This document shows, piece by piece, positions 12,301-23,902 of a DNA stretch of 64,000 bases; the first letter of the stretch is position 1; every line of letters starts with the position of its first letter. Both the position numbers and the translations under genes were made by a program. The notes under the pieces were generated by a model, which was not told the origin of the DNA, ran no database searches, and saw only the letters and a list, made by a program, of their open reading frames with translations. Source of the stretch: Synchiropus splendidus. Its lineage: Eukaryota > Chordata > Actinopteri > Syngnathiformes > Callionymidae. The stretch lies in NCBI RefSeq assembly GCF_027744825.2, contig NC_071336.1, positions 11,533,001 to 11,597,000 on the forward strand, read 5' to 3'.

Positions 12301-15300
12301 GAAATCCATCAACAACAAGAGGGATTAGGAGAATATATTATAGGATATAATCCTTCACTAGTGGGATGCAAAAATGCTGATGAATGTCTTCGGGAATCTC
12401 AGCAGTTTTGTCTATTTTACTGCTCCCCAGATAGAGACACAACGGCAATTGTGAAGTGGCAATCCAAAATCAACATCTCCCACCACATCCAGTAGGACAC
12501 AGACCCCAGTTGCTGTGTAAGCTGTTTCCTGACTATGTGAACCAATGAATGCCACATATTTACAATTATTAGTCCCACTCACTATGCAAATGTGCAGTTT
12601 CCCAAACCAAAGCAACAATGACAGCACTGTAGTGGTAAATCTTGACGCAGCATTATCTACGCACAAGAGGAATTGTTACCTCCCATAGTTGATGCAGAAT
12701 GAATATCAGCTTCAACCTAAGTGGAAAAAGAGGCAACTCAAAAGACTTCTGACATGGCTGGTAAATAAAGAACAATATCAAGGTGCCCTCAGTCGAGACT
12801 TAAATGCTGCTTAGCAGCTGTATCCTATAATGGATCTATTCACCTGCTTAGGTGCTTCAGTATCAAGTTTCATATGAATCTGAAAGGGGTTTACGTTGAT
12901 GGACAGAAAATTGTTTATTTAAAAAAACCTAAGGATAAAACCACAAAAATGTTGTTGTGAACCTTATGCAGCATAAGTTTGCTCATCACTGAAGCACTTT
13001 CACTGTGCACAATCTTATGTTCACAGATTCGATGTCGACAGGGTGTGTGTAGGAAAAAGGTCAAATCAGAAATAAATAACTAAATATTACAGGAGAAATA
13101 AGGGAAAATGTTCTCATCTCAACATAATGAAGTCACACAAACAGAATGAACCCAATGAACAAACATCTTTACTTTTTTTCTTGTCCTTATAGTAGTGTCC
13201 CTGAACTTGTCAGCTGCGCACCAAAAGCCACTTTAATGAAATAGTCCGCCTTACACAATTTCAAATATTGACCCCAATTTCATCAAGCAAAATAATAAAA
13301 TCTCCCAGTGCGGAGGAGTTGCTTCCGCAGCAAGGGACAGAAGAGAGACACACAAGCTGCTGCTTTTGGCCTTCATTGCTTTTTTTCCCTCTTTCTTTAT
13401 TGGTCTAGTTTCTTAGACTGTAATATATATAGACGTCTTAGATATAATACATTTAAAACTTAATTATACAGGAATTATTTTAAATGTAATTAAAATACAT
13501 TACATAGTACATTTCTAGCACAAAAGATCTCCAAAAAGAGAAAGCTTTTGTGCTGCTGAACTTACACAAGAATACACCGCACCAAAAGATGTGCAGGACA
13601 CACACACACGACAAAATCAATGTATACCTTTCAACACAAGGAAGCAGCTGTTAGTCTGAAAGTGGAAATCCATTTTTGCCTGTTTTTAGACATTTGGTGC
13701 AAGTGTTTGTTCACTGACCTTCATTCTCAGTGTGAAGAGCTTCAGGCGAGTCTTGACTCCAATCAGTGTCTGCGACCAGCTGAACAACCGTAAGACGTTT
13801 AAGTGGCACCAGATCTGCATCTTTAAGACCTGCTACTAAAAGTTGCACAAGGTCTCGCCCGGCCTGACTGGTCAGCACTGTCACCTGGTAACATTGCGTG
13901 GGGAAAACAAGACAATAATAGTTGTCAGTTACTTCATTTTCCTTCATGCAAAGTCATATTATTTTTACCTCAACTTATTGTAATTCTTCAGGGTTTTACT
14001 TTGCATACTAACAGCAGGAGTAGGTCATTGCAAGAGTGTTTCCTTAGGTCAACATGATTACTTGACTGCCACTTCATTTAAAAAGCATTAAAATACGAAT
14101 GACATTTTTTTTAAACTTTGAGGACTACTGAACAGTGCATTCTTAGATTGTCCCTTTGGAATGACATCTTTCATATCTGCTCTGCAAATGTACTGTTTTG
14201 CAACAGATCGTCCAGTTAGAAACCATTGAGAATGCTCCATTGTGAACGAGAAGGCATCTGACTTGAGCTGGTCCCACACTCCTCTCTGGCTCTGAGACTC
14301 CTGTTATCGCACAACAATACGGGAGCATCTCAACCATCCCGTTTCTATGTATTTATCATAAATCCCAAATCCTGTTGTGTCTGCCAATGGAAAGACCCCA
14401 AATTAGTTTTGCTTTGGAAGTGACATCACTAATGACAGGAAACTGATAACGTTTGAGCAGAAAATTACTATTTTAATTGGATTATTATGGGGATTCTGTC
14501 CATGGTTAGCCTCCCACATTCGAACACACACACACGCATACACACACACTGTTGAGTATCTCTGTCTGCTAATGGTGCTTTTCATATCTGCTGCTGTCAG
14601 AAACCTCAAGTCTTCCTGTAATCTTCAGCTTCCTACTAAAGTCGGCTGGATTTTAGAAATCCACATCATCCAGCCAGCTCCTTGTGAAGGACAAATTTAG
14701 AACGAACAAGGACTCAGTTCTCAGCCAACCTCCTGTTCGCCTCTTATTTATGAGTTTTCCGAGAAATGTGCAATAACAACTTAAGGGCTATCTTTATACT
14801 TTGTTCCATATATTCCCATGAGCATTGCAATAAATGGTCTCTATTGATGCTCAAAACTAGCTAACATCCAATAAATTATTTTGCATCTGCTTTTACATAT
14901 TTGCTCAATAAATAAGGTCAGAAGGATAACAGGCAACAAGGAAAAACGTTGCACATCAATAGCCGAGCCGACCGTTTTCTTTGTAATTGTCTGACAACCT
15001 GAATGAACTCTTTCAACAAATAGAGAATCGTTAAGAATCTGATTTTGACAGGCAAAATGGCAGCACAAACGATTTCCAAAACCTGCTTGGAAAATCCGAG
15101 CACACAGATTTATTCAAATATAATTCATTGACGTTATCATCGTTTATATTTTCGGTATAATAGTGCAAAACAGTACATGGATAAAAGGTACTTCCTCCAT
15201 ATTTCAGCTTTGCCCAACAGCTGGTTGTCTCATGGTTGGACAGAGATGTAGAGAGGCCTACAAGTCACAGTGTCTTGCACCTACTGTGAAATTTGGCAGA

Positions 15301-18300
15301 GGAGGGGTGACAATCTGGGAGGCTTCAGCAAGGCTGGAATTGTGCATATTCATCTTTGCAAAGGATGCATGAGCCACATTGGAAGAAAACTTGCTTTCTT
15401 CTGCTTTGACAATGTTCCCCAGTTCTGAGGATTGTTTTTTCCAGCAGGACAATGCTCCATGCCTCACAGCCAGGTCTATCAGGTGTGGACGACCGACCAC
15501 CAGATCAAGACTCTCTCATGCCCAGCCCAATCTCCGGACCTGAACCCCATTGAAAACCTCTGGAGTGTGATGAAGAGCAACACTGATGGTTGCACGCCAT
15601 CAAACAAATTTGAGCCACTTGAATTGTTGCACCAGGAGTGGAATAAAGTCACCCAAGAAATGTAAAAGACTGGTGGAGAGCATGCCAAGACGCATGAAAG
15701 CTGAGATGAAAAATCTGGCTAATTGCACCAAATATTGATTTGTCAAGTTAAAACATGAGTATTGTGATGTTTTTAAATTAAATGAATGATCTTGTTTTCT
15801 TTGCATGATATGAGGTCTGAAAACATTGCATCCTTTTTTGTTATTTTGACCCGTTTGTCATTTTCTGCAAACTAATACTCAAAATGATAGTATTCTTATT
15901 TGGAAGACAAAATATTGCCTGTAGATTATATATTGAATAAAAAATGTTCATTTTACTTGAACACATACCTATAAAATGTAAAATCAGAAATACTGACCTT
16001 TTTGCAGTGATCTCTATTTTTTCCAGAGCAGTATGTTCTCTGATCTAAAGTGTGACTGTCCACTTATATCATTACAACTTGATGCATTAGGAGAGAGAAT
16101 GTGTTGTCTTCGACAGCTTTATACAAGTAGTTGTCAGTATGACATCAGGATCCAATTTCATGATTGTGTTTTCTGCTGAAGCTAAGGTATGGCCATACCT
16201 TGCCACACTGATTTATGATGCCCTTGCAAGACAGCAATTTTTGTGAATTCCTGGCGTGAAATGATTCTCTTAGTGACTGAGCCGACAGGCTGATGCTCAA
16301 CAGAGAGGGCGGACAATGGTATAAAGTTAACCAGTTCCCTGACGTACCAAGGTCCTGATCCATAAGTGGCCCAATAGACAAGTACCAGGTACCATCAAGT
16401 TTGTCCCCTAACTATCCTGTACTTACAGCCTAAGTCTCTTCCAATCTAACAAACTTCAGAATTCTTGTCTGAAGAGCCCTTTCTACTTCCATGCGCCAGC
16501 TTCTGAATAACCATCATCATTGAGGGCTCATATAGCAGGAAAGTCTCGCTCAATCCTTGACAGATATATTTTTAAACTGCTGCCTTCTCATCTCTGGAAC
16601 TATTTGCAAACTTCAGACTGTGTGCCAGTCATTAATCAGAAGTTTGCCTCCACCCCAGTCCAAGAGAATTGATGCTCCAGTTTCATGTTGTTTTGTCACT
16701 CTGTCTGCAAGCTTGAAGTGATCTGTTATGGATATTTTCCCATGCCTCTGCAGAAAATCATTCTCAACAGATCACACATAAACACATGGTATGCAAAGGA
16801 GCAATGTGTGATGCTGAATACCCAAATTGGCAATCAAAACTACAATACACCCATCTCTGTGAGTGTACATGTGGGTGGGAAAACCCAGCTGAAAAACCCA
16901 GATACATTCATCACAGCGATGAACAGATCTCATCTCAAACACACTGTTTACAAAGACAAACTCAATATGAGGAAAGACTGAGTTTTGAACATACGGTATG
17001 AAGTCATTCAAATCATTACCATTTAAATAAAGGAAAGCACGGGAAGAATAAATATTGAGTTTTAGTAACTAGGCCCATGTTAACAAAAAAGGAATACAAA
17101 AATAGGGTAGAAACATTTTTCCCATTCAGAAGCTACTACAGGTCATCAGCCTTAGCACCATGAAATCAGATTGATCTCCATTAGTAGCTTCCATTAGGTT
17201 CTAATTTCGATGTGATCCAGTTACAGTGGCACTACTGTGTGGAGTTTAGAACCTAGACTGCACATGGCTTCATCCTTTGGGAGACCATTAGATGTGTGAC
17301 GCACAATGTTAACAGCTCAACAGAAAATTGAGCATAAAGGACATTGGACATCCTGTTAGTTAAACATCCTTTTCTGTTCAAGTACAAAGTAAAAACAAAC
17401 CTGAGAAAAACAAGGGACTGCTGATGAACGGAACTTAGATCCTGCTTTCAAACACACTCGTTCTAAGTGCATCGATAAGAGTTTCCTGCCAGTAAAGTGA
17501 AGAGGTTTTTAAGCTCTCAAAAATGCTAATGAGAGTCTCCCCTCAATATGTTTTTACATATTACACTGTGAGAGCTCATTTAGCATGTTCAAGTGGAGCC
17601 TCTTCTCCACATTAGCATCAGGAATAAAGAATGGATATCAAAGCAGCTCTGTTTCAGTGACAACTGAATACACAGGTCTTCATGAAGCATCTCAAGGGTC
17701 CTTCCAGACAAATATTTGGCACAGAGCTTTCACATATGTGTGTAATTACTGCAGTAGGCCTTATGGCAAAATTGGAAGAATCTTAACTTACATTTTTCAT
17801 GCTGTCTATTATTTATATTTATTTATTTTTGGCTAAATATGTTTCAATACACACTACAATTTATTGACATGTGTATTACTGAAGTAACACTTTAGTTTTC
17901 CTCCCTGTTCAAGATGATGCCCAGTTTTGAATTTATTGCTATAGAAAGTTCATCAGACTGCATCTGGCGCAGCTCAGACCAGGCCAACTCCTTATTGAAT
18001 TCAGCAGTGCTGGAAAGGGTCCGCTATGTCACATGATGAAGCAAGGTGTCATTCAAGTCAGTTCAGTGTTTTACGTTGTTATGATCTTAACTAACCTGTG
18101 GTGATGAAGTGGGGCTTTGACTGTGAGTGATCTTAACTTCAAAGTGCACCATTCTATGGAGTTTAAGTGCAGCGACAAGCACATGCGTCATGTGGGAAAC
18201 CTTCATGACAGCAGCCGTGGGCAGAGGCGGGCTGAAACTTTCCTTCTCACCAATCTCAGCAAACTGTCAGCTTCTCATGAGTATGGGGGTAAGAACAGCT

Positions 18301-19066
18301 GACCTGCCTGGACCAGACAGTAGTGTGTATGTCTGTTTTGTGTTTCTTGTTAAAAATTTGTGTATGGCGTACAACAGCTGAGTCTAATTTTTGGTTCTTC
18401 TATTTCTTTGCCATTGAAGTAACTATGGCTAACTGCCTTGAATATCCTTCCTGATACAGAGTAGCCAGAGTTAAGCTTGGGTGATCTGCAGTACCTTATG
18501 AATGCAGAAACAGAATCGAATATGCTTAATGGTTAAATGATGTACCTGAATAATAAAGGCCATCTAATGTTATCTAAAGGTGTGACTTCCCTGTACCTCC
18601 ACAGTCAGGCAGCTCTTGGTTTGGTTTCCAGCTCCAGTGTGCCGGGCATACTGCTTAAACTGCTGCAGGCTGTCCAGAACGGCCTGTGCCAGCATCTCAG
18701 CTCCCCGGGCAACCCCTCTGATGCAGCCTTCCACGGGAATAGACCTGAGATCCTCCACACATGAATTTAGCCTTGCAAAGTTCCCCCGAACTCTCTAGTC
18801 ATCAAACAAGGGCATAAATTAAAAGGATAAGAACTAGGAAACGCATAAGGTGGAGTGAAAAATAAACAACTTCTCACCACAAAAGGAAGCAAGCATTCCT
18901 GCTGTCTGCTGACAGCATACAAGCTCAGCAGAGGAATCCGACATGGTCCTTCCAGACTGCAGGCCAAAGACAGGAAGTTATCCAGAGCGTTACAGACCAC
19001 CATTTTGGTGTTGGACCACCACGGGGGGAGCGCCTCAACAATCAGAACCCTGGCCGGCTGCTGCAT
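169..19066 (-). CDS. m1ap: Meiosis 1 associated protein, whole multi-exon gene
   Basis: Coding parts, in transcript order: 18878-19066, 18597-18794, 13719-13884, 4913-5068, 4584-4743, 4004-4145, 3493-3550, 3073-3215, 2669-2784 and 169-381. Together they give about 510 residues, against about 530 in human M1AP. Family landmarks read directly include NFLSLACSLEGPCR, QQECLLPFV, RGNFARL, LQQFKQYARH, VTVLTSQAG, CDRQERL, PTSCWQLDWDELETN, LLLKPVASRELLLP and QATVAP. These match mammalian M1AP in the same order. The family is expressed in germ cells and is needed for meiosis I in spermatogenesis; loss causes male infertility in mouse and human, and it is reported to work with the ZZS crossover proteins. 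No membrane segment or signal peptide is seen. Introns are GT-AG and junction phases agree, except between 2669-2784 and the terminal exon, where a small exon may be missing. The gene assignment is very secure; the end of the coding sequence is less so. Confidence 0.93.
1500..1690 (+). repeat. Degenerate minisatellite-like tract (GTCTCGACTCGGTCT type)
   Basis: Imperfect copies of a unit built from CTAGTCTC, CCAAATATCTT, GTCTCGACTCGG and GTCTTGA alternate through the tract. Related wording (GACTCGGGATTTCC, AAGACCGGTC) is seen at about 1,200-1,250, so the original array was probably larger. Confidence 0.6.
2080..2165 (+). repeat. Degenerate ACTTGACTTTGACTTG tandem tract
   Basis: GACTCGACTTGACTTTGACT is followed by CATGACTTGGGTCTTGACTA and CAATGACTCAACAAGTCAATG. 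All are variants of a GACTTG-type unit that is widespread in teleost genomes. Confidence 0.55.
2669..2784 (-). CDS. m1ap: m1ap coding exon 9
   Basis: Begins ESLSRLDQEALFNPLTLSN, continues NLYQHLRSL, and ends PQPRYPY plus two bases at a textbook donor CAG/GTAAGT. Human has ESMLDSLELEPTYNPLHVQSH and LYSHLSSI. The acceptor is GGCTCTTCAG. The exit phase of 2 does not fit the terminal exon as I read it. Confidence 0.88.
3073..3215 (-). CDS. m1ap: m1ap coding exon 8
   Basis: After acceptor ACACACAG it reads LYSHYVLQASPTLTLLLKP, then VASRELLLPCPLVVPTQDP, ending QTIM at donor GTGGGT (phase 0). Human M1AP has STFYVIMPSHSLTLLVKAVATRELMLP and LLPEDP here, so the match is clear. Confidence 0.9.
3493..3550 (-). 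CDS. m1ap: m1ap coding exon 7 (short)
   Basis: 58 bases after the strong acceptor GTTTCACTCCTCAG. It reads SQDLFLLLQVEPSQMSTS, aligned with human KREWLLLAKGEP. The start is phase 0, matching exon 6. The 3' boundary is set by the need for phase 1 before exon 8, which points to GTAG/GTCTGT. A better-looking GTAGGT four bases earlier would leave the wrong phase. The exon itself is likely; its last four bases are uncertain. Confidence 0.72.
4004..4145 (-). CDS. m1ap: m1ap coding exon 6 (most conserved block)
   Basis: Reads SLRASTLCESVMYGLPLV, then PTSCWQLDWDELETN, then FHALCQTLL, and stops at donor GTACGT (phase 0). The block is almost identical to human M1AP (GLCESLTYGLPFILR, PTSCWQLDWDELETN, FHALCHSLL) and is the single strongest piece of evidence for the gene. 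The acceptor TTTGTGCTCCAG is good. Confidence 0.96.
4584..4743 (-). CDS. m1ap: m1ap coding exon 5
   Basis: Starts after the strong acceptor ATTCTGCCTCTAG and reads CIKCDRQERLISPALIP, then SLRDF, ending MTVIK across donor GTAAGA (phase 2). Human M1AP has CLKCDLQERLLCPSLL and LQVIK. The lysine codon is split across the junction and is rebuilt exactly by the first base of exon 6. Confidence 0.92.
4913..5068 (-). CDS. m1ap: m1ap coding exon 4
   Basis: Reads GSLMLATEVDLQQVNSTIV, then ALKGWLHEQGGNVEHLHLLL, and ends SPAP at donor GTTTGG (phase 1). Human counterparts are TDIDLQTIDNDIV, FFKAWLHNSG and QIHLLLSS. The acceptor is GTTTCTTCAG. The donor is weak, but it is the one that restores the frame into the next exon (V/M-C-I/L-K-C-D). 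Confidence 0.91.
7048..7061 (+). promoter_or_regulatory. CTCF-like motif
   Basis: TCAGTAGGTGGCGC matches 13 of 14 positions of the CTCF core CCASYAGRKGGCRS. This is motif-level evidence only. Confidence 0.35.
7124..7137 (-). promoter_or_regulatory. CTCF-like motif, opposite orientation
   Basis: CTGCCATCTAGTGG is a full 14 of 14 match to the reverse complement of the CTCF core. It lies 76 bases from the forward motif at 7,048. Fish repeats can also carry this wording, so binding is not implied. Confidence 0.4.
13719..13884 (-). CDS. m1ap: m1ap coding exon 3
   Basis: Begins VTVLTSQAGRDLVQLL, then GLKDADLVPLKRLTVVQL, and ends HTENE plus one base at donor GTCAGT (phase 1). Human M1AP has ITILTSQPGKEVVKQL and GLKDTDLARVRRFQVVEV. 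The acceptor TTACCAG follows a pyrimidine-rich stretch. Introns of about 4.7 kb and 8.6 kb flank it. Confidence 0.93.
13885..18596 (-). other. m1ap intron (about 4.7 kb) carrying a Tc1 fragment
   Basis: Lies between exons 3 and 2. The only recognisable insert is the Tc1-type transposase remnant at 15,174-16,033. The remaining sequence has short open frames with no recognisable domain. Confidence 0.6.
15174..16033 (+). mobile_element. Decayed Tc1-type DNA transposon, 5'-truncated
   Basis: Frame-shifted pieces of a DD34E transposase run left to right: FQLCPTAG, KSQCLAPTVKFGRGG, a block equivalent to the FFQQDNAPCHTAR motif (here split between frames), then DHQIKTLSCPAQSPDLNPIE, NLWSVMKSN, NKFEPLELLHQEWNKVTQEM and ESMPRRMKAEMKN. 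The NPIENLW glutamate motif is intact; the DES motif before FQLCP is destroyed. The right end has the usual Tc1 noncoding sequence and finishes in TTTTTTCCAGAGCAGTA, an inverted-repeat end next to the TA target. No left inverted repeat was found, so the copy is truncated and dead. Confidence 0.88.
18597..18794 (-). CDS. m1ap: m1ap coding exon 2
   Basis: 66 codons, phase 0 to phase 0. It reads RVRGNFARLNSCVEDLRSIP, then EGCIRG, then SLQQFKQYARHTGAG and ends LTVE before donor GTACAG. Human M1AP has VKGNFARLQTCISELR, EGCFRS, GLQQFKQYSRH and TSLE at these places. The acceptor is GACTAG at 18,795-18,800. Residues and phase both join cleanly to exons 1 and 3. Confidence 0.92.
18878..19066 (-). CDS. 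m1ap: m1ap coding exon 1
   Basis: 63 codons from the ATG (MQQPARVLIVEALPPWW) to QQECLLPFV, ending phase 0 at donor GTGAGA. It corresponds to human M1AP from about residue 19 (QQPPRLLIV) to PFV. Human has about 18 extra N-terminal residues. In the same frame upstream the next ATG is not reachable within this exon (GTG at 19,087), so the ATG at 19,066 is the simplest start. A good acceptor (T-rich tract then CAG, 19,138-19,140) lies 71 bases upstream, so 19,067-19,137 is probably 5'UTR of the same exon, with the true first exon further right. Confidence 0.88.
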
Positions 19067-19137
19067 GAAGGATGAAGACCAATACACGTATTTGCTGGCG
19101 ATGGATGAACTGATTGCTCTATTGCTGTTCTCTATTT
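19067..19137 (-). other. m1ap: Probable m1ap 5'UTR part of the first coding exon
   Basis: On the minus strand a run of eight T followed by CCCAG (acceptor 19,138-19,140) precedes 71 bases without an ATG, then the m1ap start codon. This is inferred from the splice signal only. The upstream non-coding exon and promoter were not found. Confidence 0.5.
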
Positions 19138-19589
19138 CTGGGAAAAAAAAGATGCCCAGGAAAAGAAGCAGAGAGTCAGAGAGTAAAATACAGGAAAGAT
19201 AAGCTTTTACTGATATAACAGAGCAAAAATTTTATGCATTCCACTGTGGTCGCAGAATAGAGTGTTATTCGTATGAGGTCACTTTTCATCAGTAACTTAA
19301 AATATACAAATGCTGACTTTGAAAATCTTTTTTTAATTCTTTCTAAAGAGCGTAAAACCATGAACTGAAAAGTTTTTCTTCTCAGGTTAATGCACTACCA
19401 GGCCTTTAGCTAGAGGGCCTTCTGAGCATTCCCTAAACTGCTAAACCTGAGATATTAGACTTATAATTGGAATTATATAGTGGCTGTATAATGCCCTACT
19501 TGGAGTGTCATCATACTGGTTTCCACGAAGTAGGTGTTTCTGCAGCAGGTTTATGGGCATATGAGGGCTCTAAGGTCTGCAGCATCTGT

Positions 19590-19790
19590 CAATTATAATT
19601 AAGTAATGGAGACCATTATCACTGGTGAAATGACAGCAAACATAACAATTCAATCAGTCACTTACATTACAACTGCCCATTTAGCCCTCCTGAGCCTCAT
19701 TACCCTGGATCTGTTGCATCATTATACAATTAATGCGTCTGCATTCCATGGCTCAATTAATTAACAGTCAACAACTCTGAAGCCTCATAT
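19590..19790. promoter_or_regulatory. AT-rich block with clustered homeodomain-type sites
   Basis: Within 200 bases there are TCAATTATAATTAAG, TACAATTAATGCG and CTCAATTAATTAACAG, with CATTA/TAATG cores between them. The density of TAATTA/ATTAAT and the lack of simple-repeat structure suggest a conserved enhancer. This is inference; conservation was not tested. Confidence 0.25.
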
Positions 19791-20781
19791 TTCATTCATA
19801 AACCTTCAAACATTGTTTAGCGGTAGTATGCAAAGGCAATCTCCAAACAGAAAGTCATTTCATACTTAATTGAATCAAATGTTTTAGTAGGCGTTCTTGC
19901 TTTAGTTGTTATCGTCAGCAGCAGCACTATAAATAGAAGAGCAAATGGGCTCACACAGGACGTTACATAATACAACAGAATCCGGGTTACCAAAATTTGT
20001 GGGGCGACTTCTGAGGAGCAGTTTCTACTAAAGTAGGTTATGTGCAATTACGACTCAGGGGAACTTAAACAAGCGAAAAATAGACTTTTTCCTTGGATGT
20101 CTTGAATTGGTGTTAATTATTCTCTTGCATCAGAGAAAAACACCAAACTGTGTTTAACTATTATCTTGCACATGTAGCTTTTCATTAGGGGTTCAGTTTG
20201 AGTGAGCCGGACCAAATTCCAACAAGAAAAATTGCGTGAATGATTGACTATATAGAGGATGACAATGTTTCTGGCAATGTCAATGATTCATTTTCCCTGT
20301 ATAGCGCCACAGATAATGGTAAGAATAACGTCTAACTAAAGGCAAAAGAAAGTCCCAACCTAAAAAAAAAAACAATCTTGAGAAGAATAAGAAAAGGCCT
20401 GTAGACAAAACCAAGATGTCGAGTGCAACCAAAACCAACTCATGACAATGGACACTTGCCCATGTTTGGCATTTACACAGCCAGTAACACTGTCATGTCA
20501 GGTGCAGTCCACTGAACCATCCAGGTGATTTATCATCACTGTTACATTTATTGGAGCCCCAGCAGTAAATTTTAGTGATAGGAGTTTTCCTGTGGCAGCC
20601 ACAGGTCAAGATCTAAAGATAGGAAGAGGTTGCTCTCAATTAACACACCACACAAAACGCGTCACTATCCCAACTGAGCCTTAGTCAAAATTAAAAAATT
20701 AAAGAGACAGCGAGAACAGGAAACATCAGCACCACCACATCTTCCCCATCTCGCAGGATTGTCTGGGATTCTGAGACATGT

Positions 20782-20825
20782 ACACACACACACTCACACA
20801 CGCGCGCGCACGCACACACACGCAC

Positions 20826-20904
<79 letters not shown>
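20782..20904 (+). repeat. (CA)n microsatellite
   Basis: About 120 bases, nearly pure CA after an interrupted start with CGCGCG and CGCACA. It directly abuts dispersed-repeat copy A. Confidence 0.97.
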
Positions 20905-20906
<2 letters not shown>

Positions 20907-21100
20907 GTGTGTTTCCGCCGCCTCTCACTTTAAACCTAAATACTCCAAACAAATGGCTAACCTTAACCAGGATTCTTAACCAAACTTAAAACTAATTATA
21001 ACGACCCAGTTTTTTAAAAGAAGTTTTAATCTGCAAATTCAAGCTTAACCTTGTGAGACTGTCCTAACTAAGCCAAACGTCCTCAAAAGGACAAAGCTCT
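20905..21100 (+). repeat. CA-flanked dispersed repeat, copy A
   Basis: Shares ordered blocks with copies near 33,921, 59,080 and 60,532: GCCTCTCACTTTAAACCTAA, then CAAACAAATGGCTAACCTTAA, then ACCAAACTTAAAAC and GACCCAGTTTTTTAAA. It then diverges. Confidence 0.8.
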
Positions 21101-23790
21101 GGAGCTGGGTGCTCAATGGGTAGATTAAAATCCATCTGTAGATCAGAAAGCTCAGCATAAGACACAAACAGAGGTTAAATCAGATACTGAGTTATAACTT
21201 TACAAAAAAATGTGTTTGATGTATAAGTACACTGTGCCATAACAAAAGAAATAAAACATGCAGTAAATAGATATTTCAAACCGTTGAATGTAAATGTAGG
21301 TCTTAATGCTATTTATGTATGATGTATTTTGATTGCAATATGATCATTCATGAGTGTCGGAATTATACCTGAACCTCACCACTCGCAATGAGCAAAATGA
21401 AATCACATTTGAAATCCAAATAGCAACAGAATATACAAAGAAAACATATCAACAGACACCGTAATAATATACACAACACATGCACGCTTGACAAAAGTTC
21501 TAAGAAAGCCCTCTGCCTATTTCTCGCTATCCCTGATCCTTAAAATACTATTTAACTATGTTTTGATGTTCTCAAAGAGAGCCATTTAACCAGCAATATA
21601 AAGGGCAGATTGTGTGTTTTCCTTTTGATGCAGGGCCTTTCTGATCCATCTCTGACTCATTTCTGTGATCTGTGCTTCATGCTAGTACGGATGAGACGCT
21701 TCACGCAGACGGCTTTGATCGCACATGAATACAGTCAACAGAGATACTCCCAACATCTTTGTAACATATCAGATATGTAATATTTTTTTACACCACATGA
21801 AAGTCTTGCTGTTCCTCCTGCATCCTATGACAACCTATGTGATATATAATGAGGCAGGATTTTAATTTGAATAATCCGTTGAGGGAATGATGTAATTCTT
21901 TTCAAAATAATCTGGCACATTATCTTACTATATTCAAATCTGCACCTGCATCTTGCACCTGTAACATGACATCATTTTGCAGTGATGTAAGTCCTTAATA
22001 TATTATATTATTTTGCTAATGGATTCAGTTTCATTTTTTTTAAAAAACAAATTAGTAAAAGTATTTCAAACTTGGTCAATAATGTACACAAACAAAAATG
22101 ACGTCACTGCACTAGCATTACCTGCAACACGTTCGTTACTTTTCTTCATTCCACCGAGAATTCCACCATTACTACACGTTTCAAACGAATCCCCCCTCAC
22201 CAGATAACAGCTAGCTCACCTTGCATCAGTAGCTTCCTCGACTGCTCCACAACTATTACGTCAGCACTTTCATGTTAGTTCTTGCTAGAGCATGCAACAG
22301 TGTGAAGTCCGAAAAGCTAAGAGGCTAACAGATGACATAGCTACTTGGAGCCAAAGATGATACACGTTTAATAGATGGTAACCTTCGTTGTTCCACATCT
22401 CTGGACAACATATAGCTGGATACATATCCGTCCATGTTTGTAGGTTATGTATGTTATGTATTCTGATTTTTTTTTAATCTATATATCAGATGTATATATT
22501 TATTTTGTATTTCATTTTTGTATTATTTTGCAGGATACACTTTTGATTTGTAAAATCACATTGCATTTTCTCAAGAAGCAGCGGGGACTATTATTTTGCT
22601 ACAATGAAATATCAAAAGAAATGTATTGATTTAATTATTTGTTTAGTTCTTTCATGTAGTATTTGTGTCCTTAATATTATTCAACAAAAATCATTATCAG
22701 ACTCAATCCTTTATATTATAACATTCTACTATATTCTAATATACTATTGTATATTATTATTATTATCTTTATTACATTTTTTTTTCTCGAAATTTCCAGA
22801 TTCTGTCAGACCACGGCTAGTATGAATTCTGTCAGACCAAGTAAGATGAATGAACAAATGAACAACCCAGGCTCAAACACTGCATGTGAGTAAAATGAAT
22901 GAGTGATATGAGAATTTGTTCTGAAGGCTTGCTGCACCATTCAAGTGTGTGTGTTTGTTAGTGTGTCTGTGTGTTGTGTGCAAGGGTGAAAAAGCTCCAG
23001 TGAAATGAGAGCGGAATGAGCCACAGCCACTGAGCTCCAACCATTATTCTTTGCTCTCACACACACACTCACTCACACACTTCTATAATGTATGGGATCA
23101 ACATGAAGGAATTCTGTCTTGCACATCTGGCTTTGACTGATATGACGGTGTGTGTGCAGGCCTGTGTGTGCTATACTGTATGTCTTTACACAAAAACCAG
23201 AACTAATTTTGCTCCCTTTATTCCATCAGAACTATAATAAACTTCAACCAAGTGGAAAGATTTAAACTGTTTTTGTGTGTGTGTTTTGCCGATGAGCATC
23301 TGTCCTCATTTGTATGGCTTCTCCTATTTTCAAAAGACTTTGGTTCCTTTCTTTCTTTTGTCCTGCGCTTCCTCACGGTTTCATATTATTGTTAATCTCA
23401 CCATTCTTCCCCTCGTCTTTCATCAGTCACTCCCACCTCCTCTTCTTGGCAGCAAAGCTCTCTAAATTTGCCTGGAATGTAAATGCCTTTACCCAACACT
23501 CTGATTCTACCTGTGAGTCAGATGGCAACTTTAAAAAGGGAATTCTGTCTAATGTCTTTATAGCTTTGGCATGAACTAAGCCTGCCTTTGGCATGCATGA
23601 ACAGAAAGCACTAAATTGTGGATCAGGGTTAGTTTTGTTGTTAAATGCAGCCTGTTTGTTCTGTAAGCGATTGGAAAACTAGAGCATGTATATGTTGTAT
23701 TTACACATTTCTTTTTGCCTTTACTGTAGGGAATCTGTGATGACACTTTGTTGGTCCAGAGACCCATTGATATTTCACTACAAAATGTCC

Positions 23791-23902
<112 letters not shown>

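Larger units (their letters stand above)
5069..13718 (-). other. Large m1ap intron (about 8.6 kb) without recognised genes
   Basis: Lies between exons 4 and 3. Open frames here are short and show no recognisable family. Visible content: a TAC/TAA-rich tract at about 5,227-5,270, two CTCF-like motifs near 7,050 and 7,130, a short GA run near 10,056-10,072, and otherwise unremarkable AT-rich sequence. Confidence 0.6.

Noticed and set aside
20691..20989. Cys/Val and His/Thr repeat proteins on both strands
   Set aside because: Translations of the CA microsatellite.
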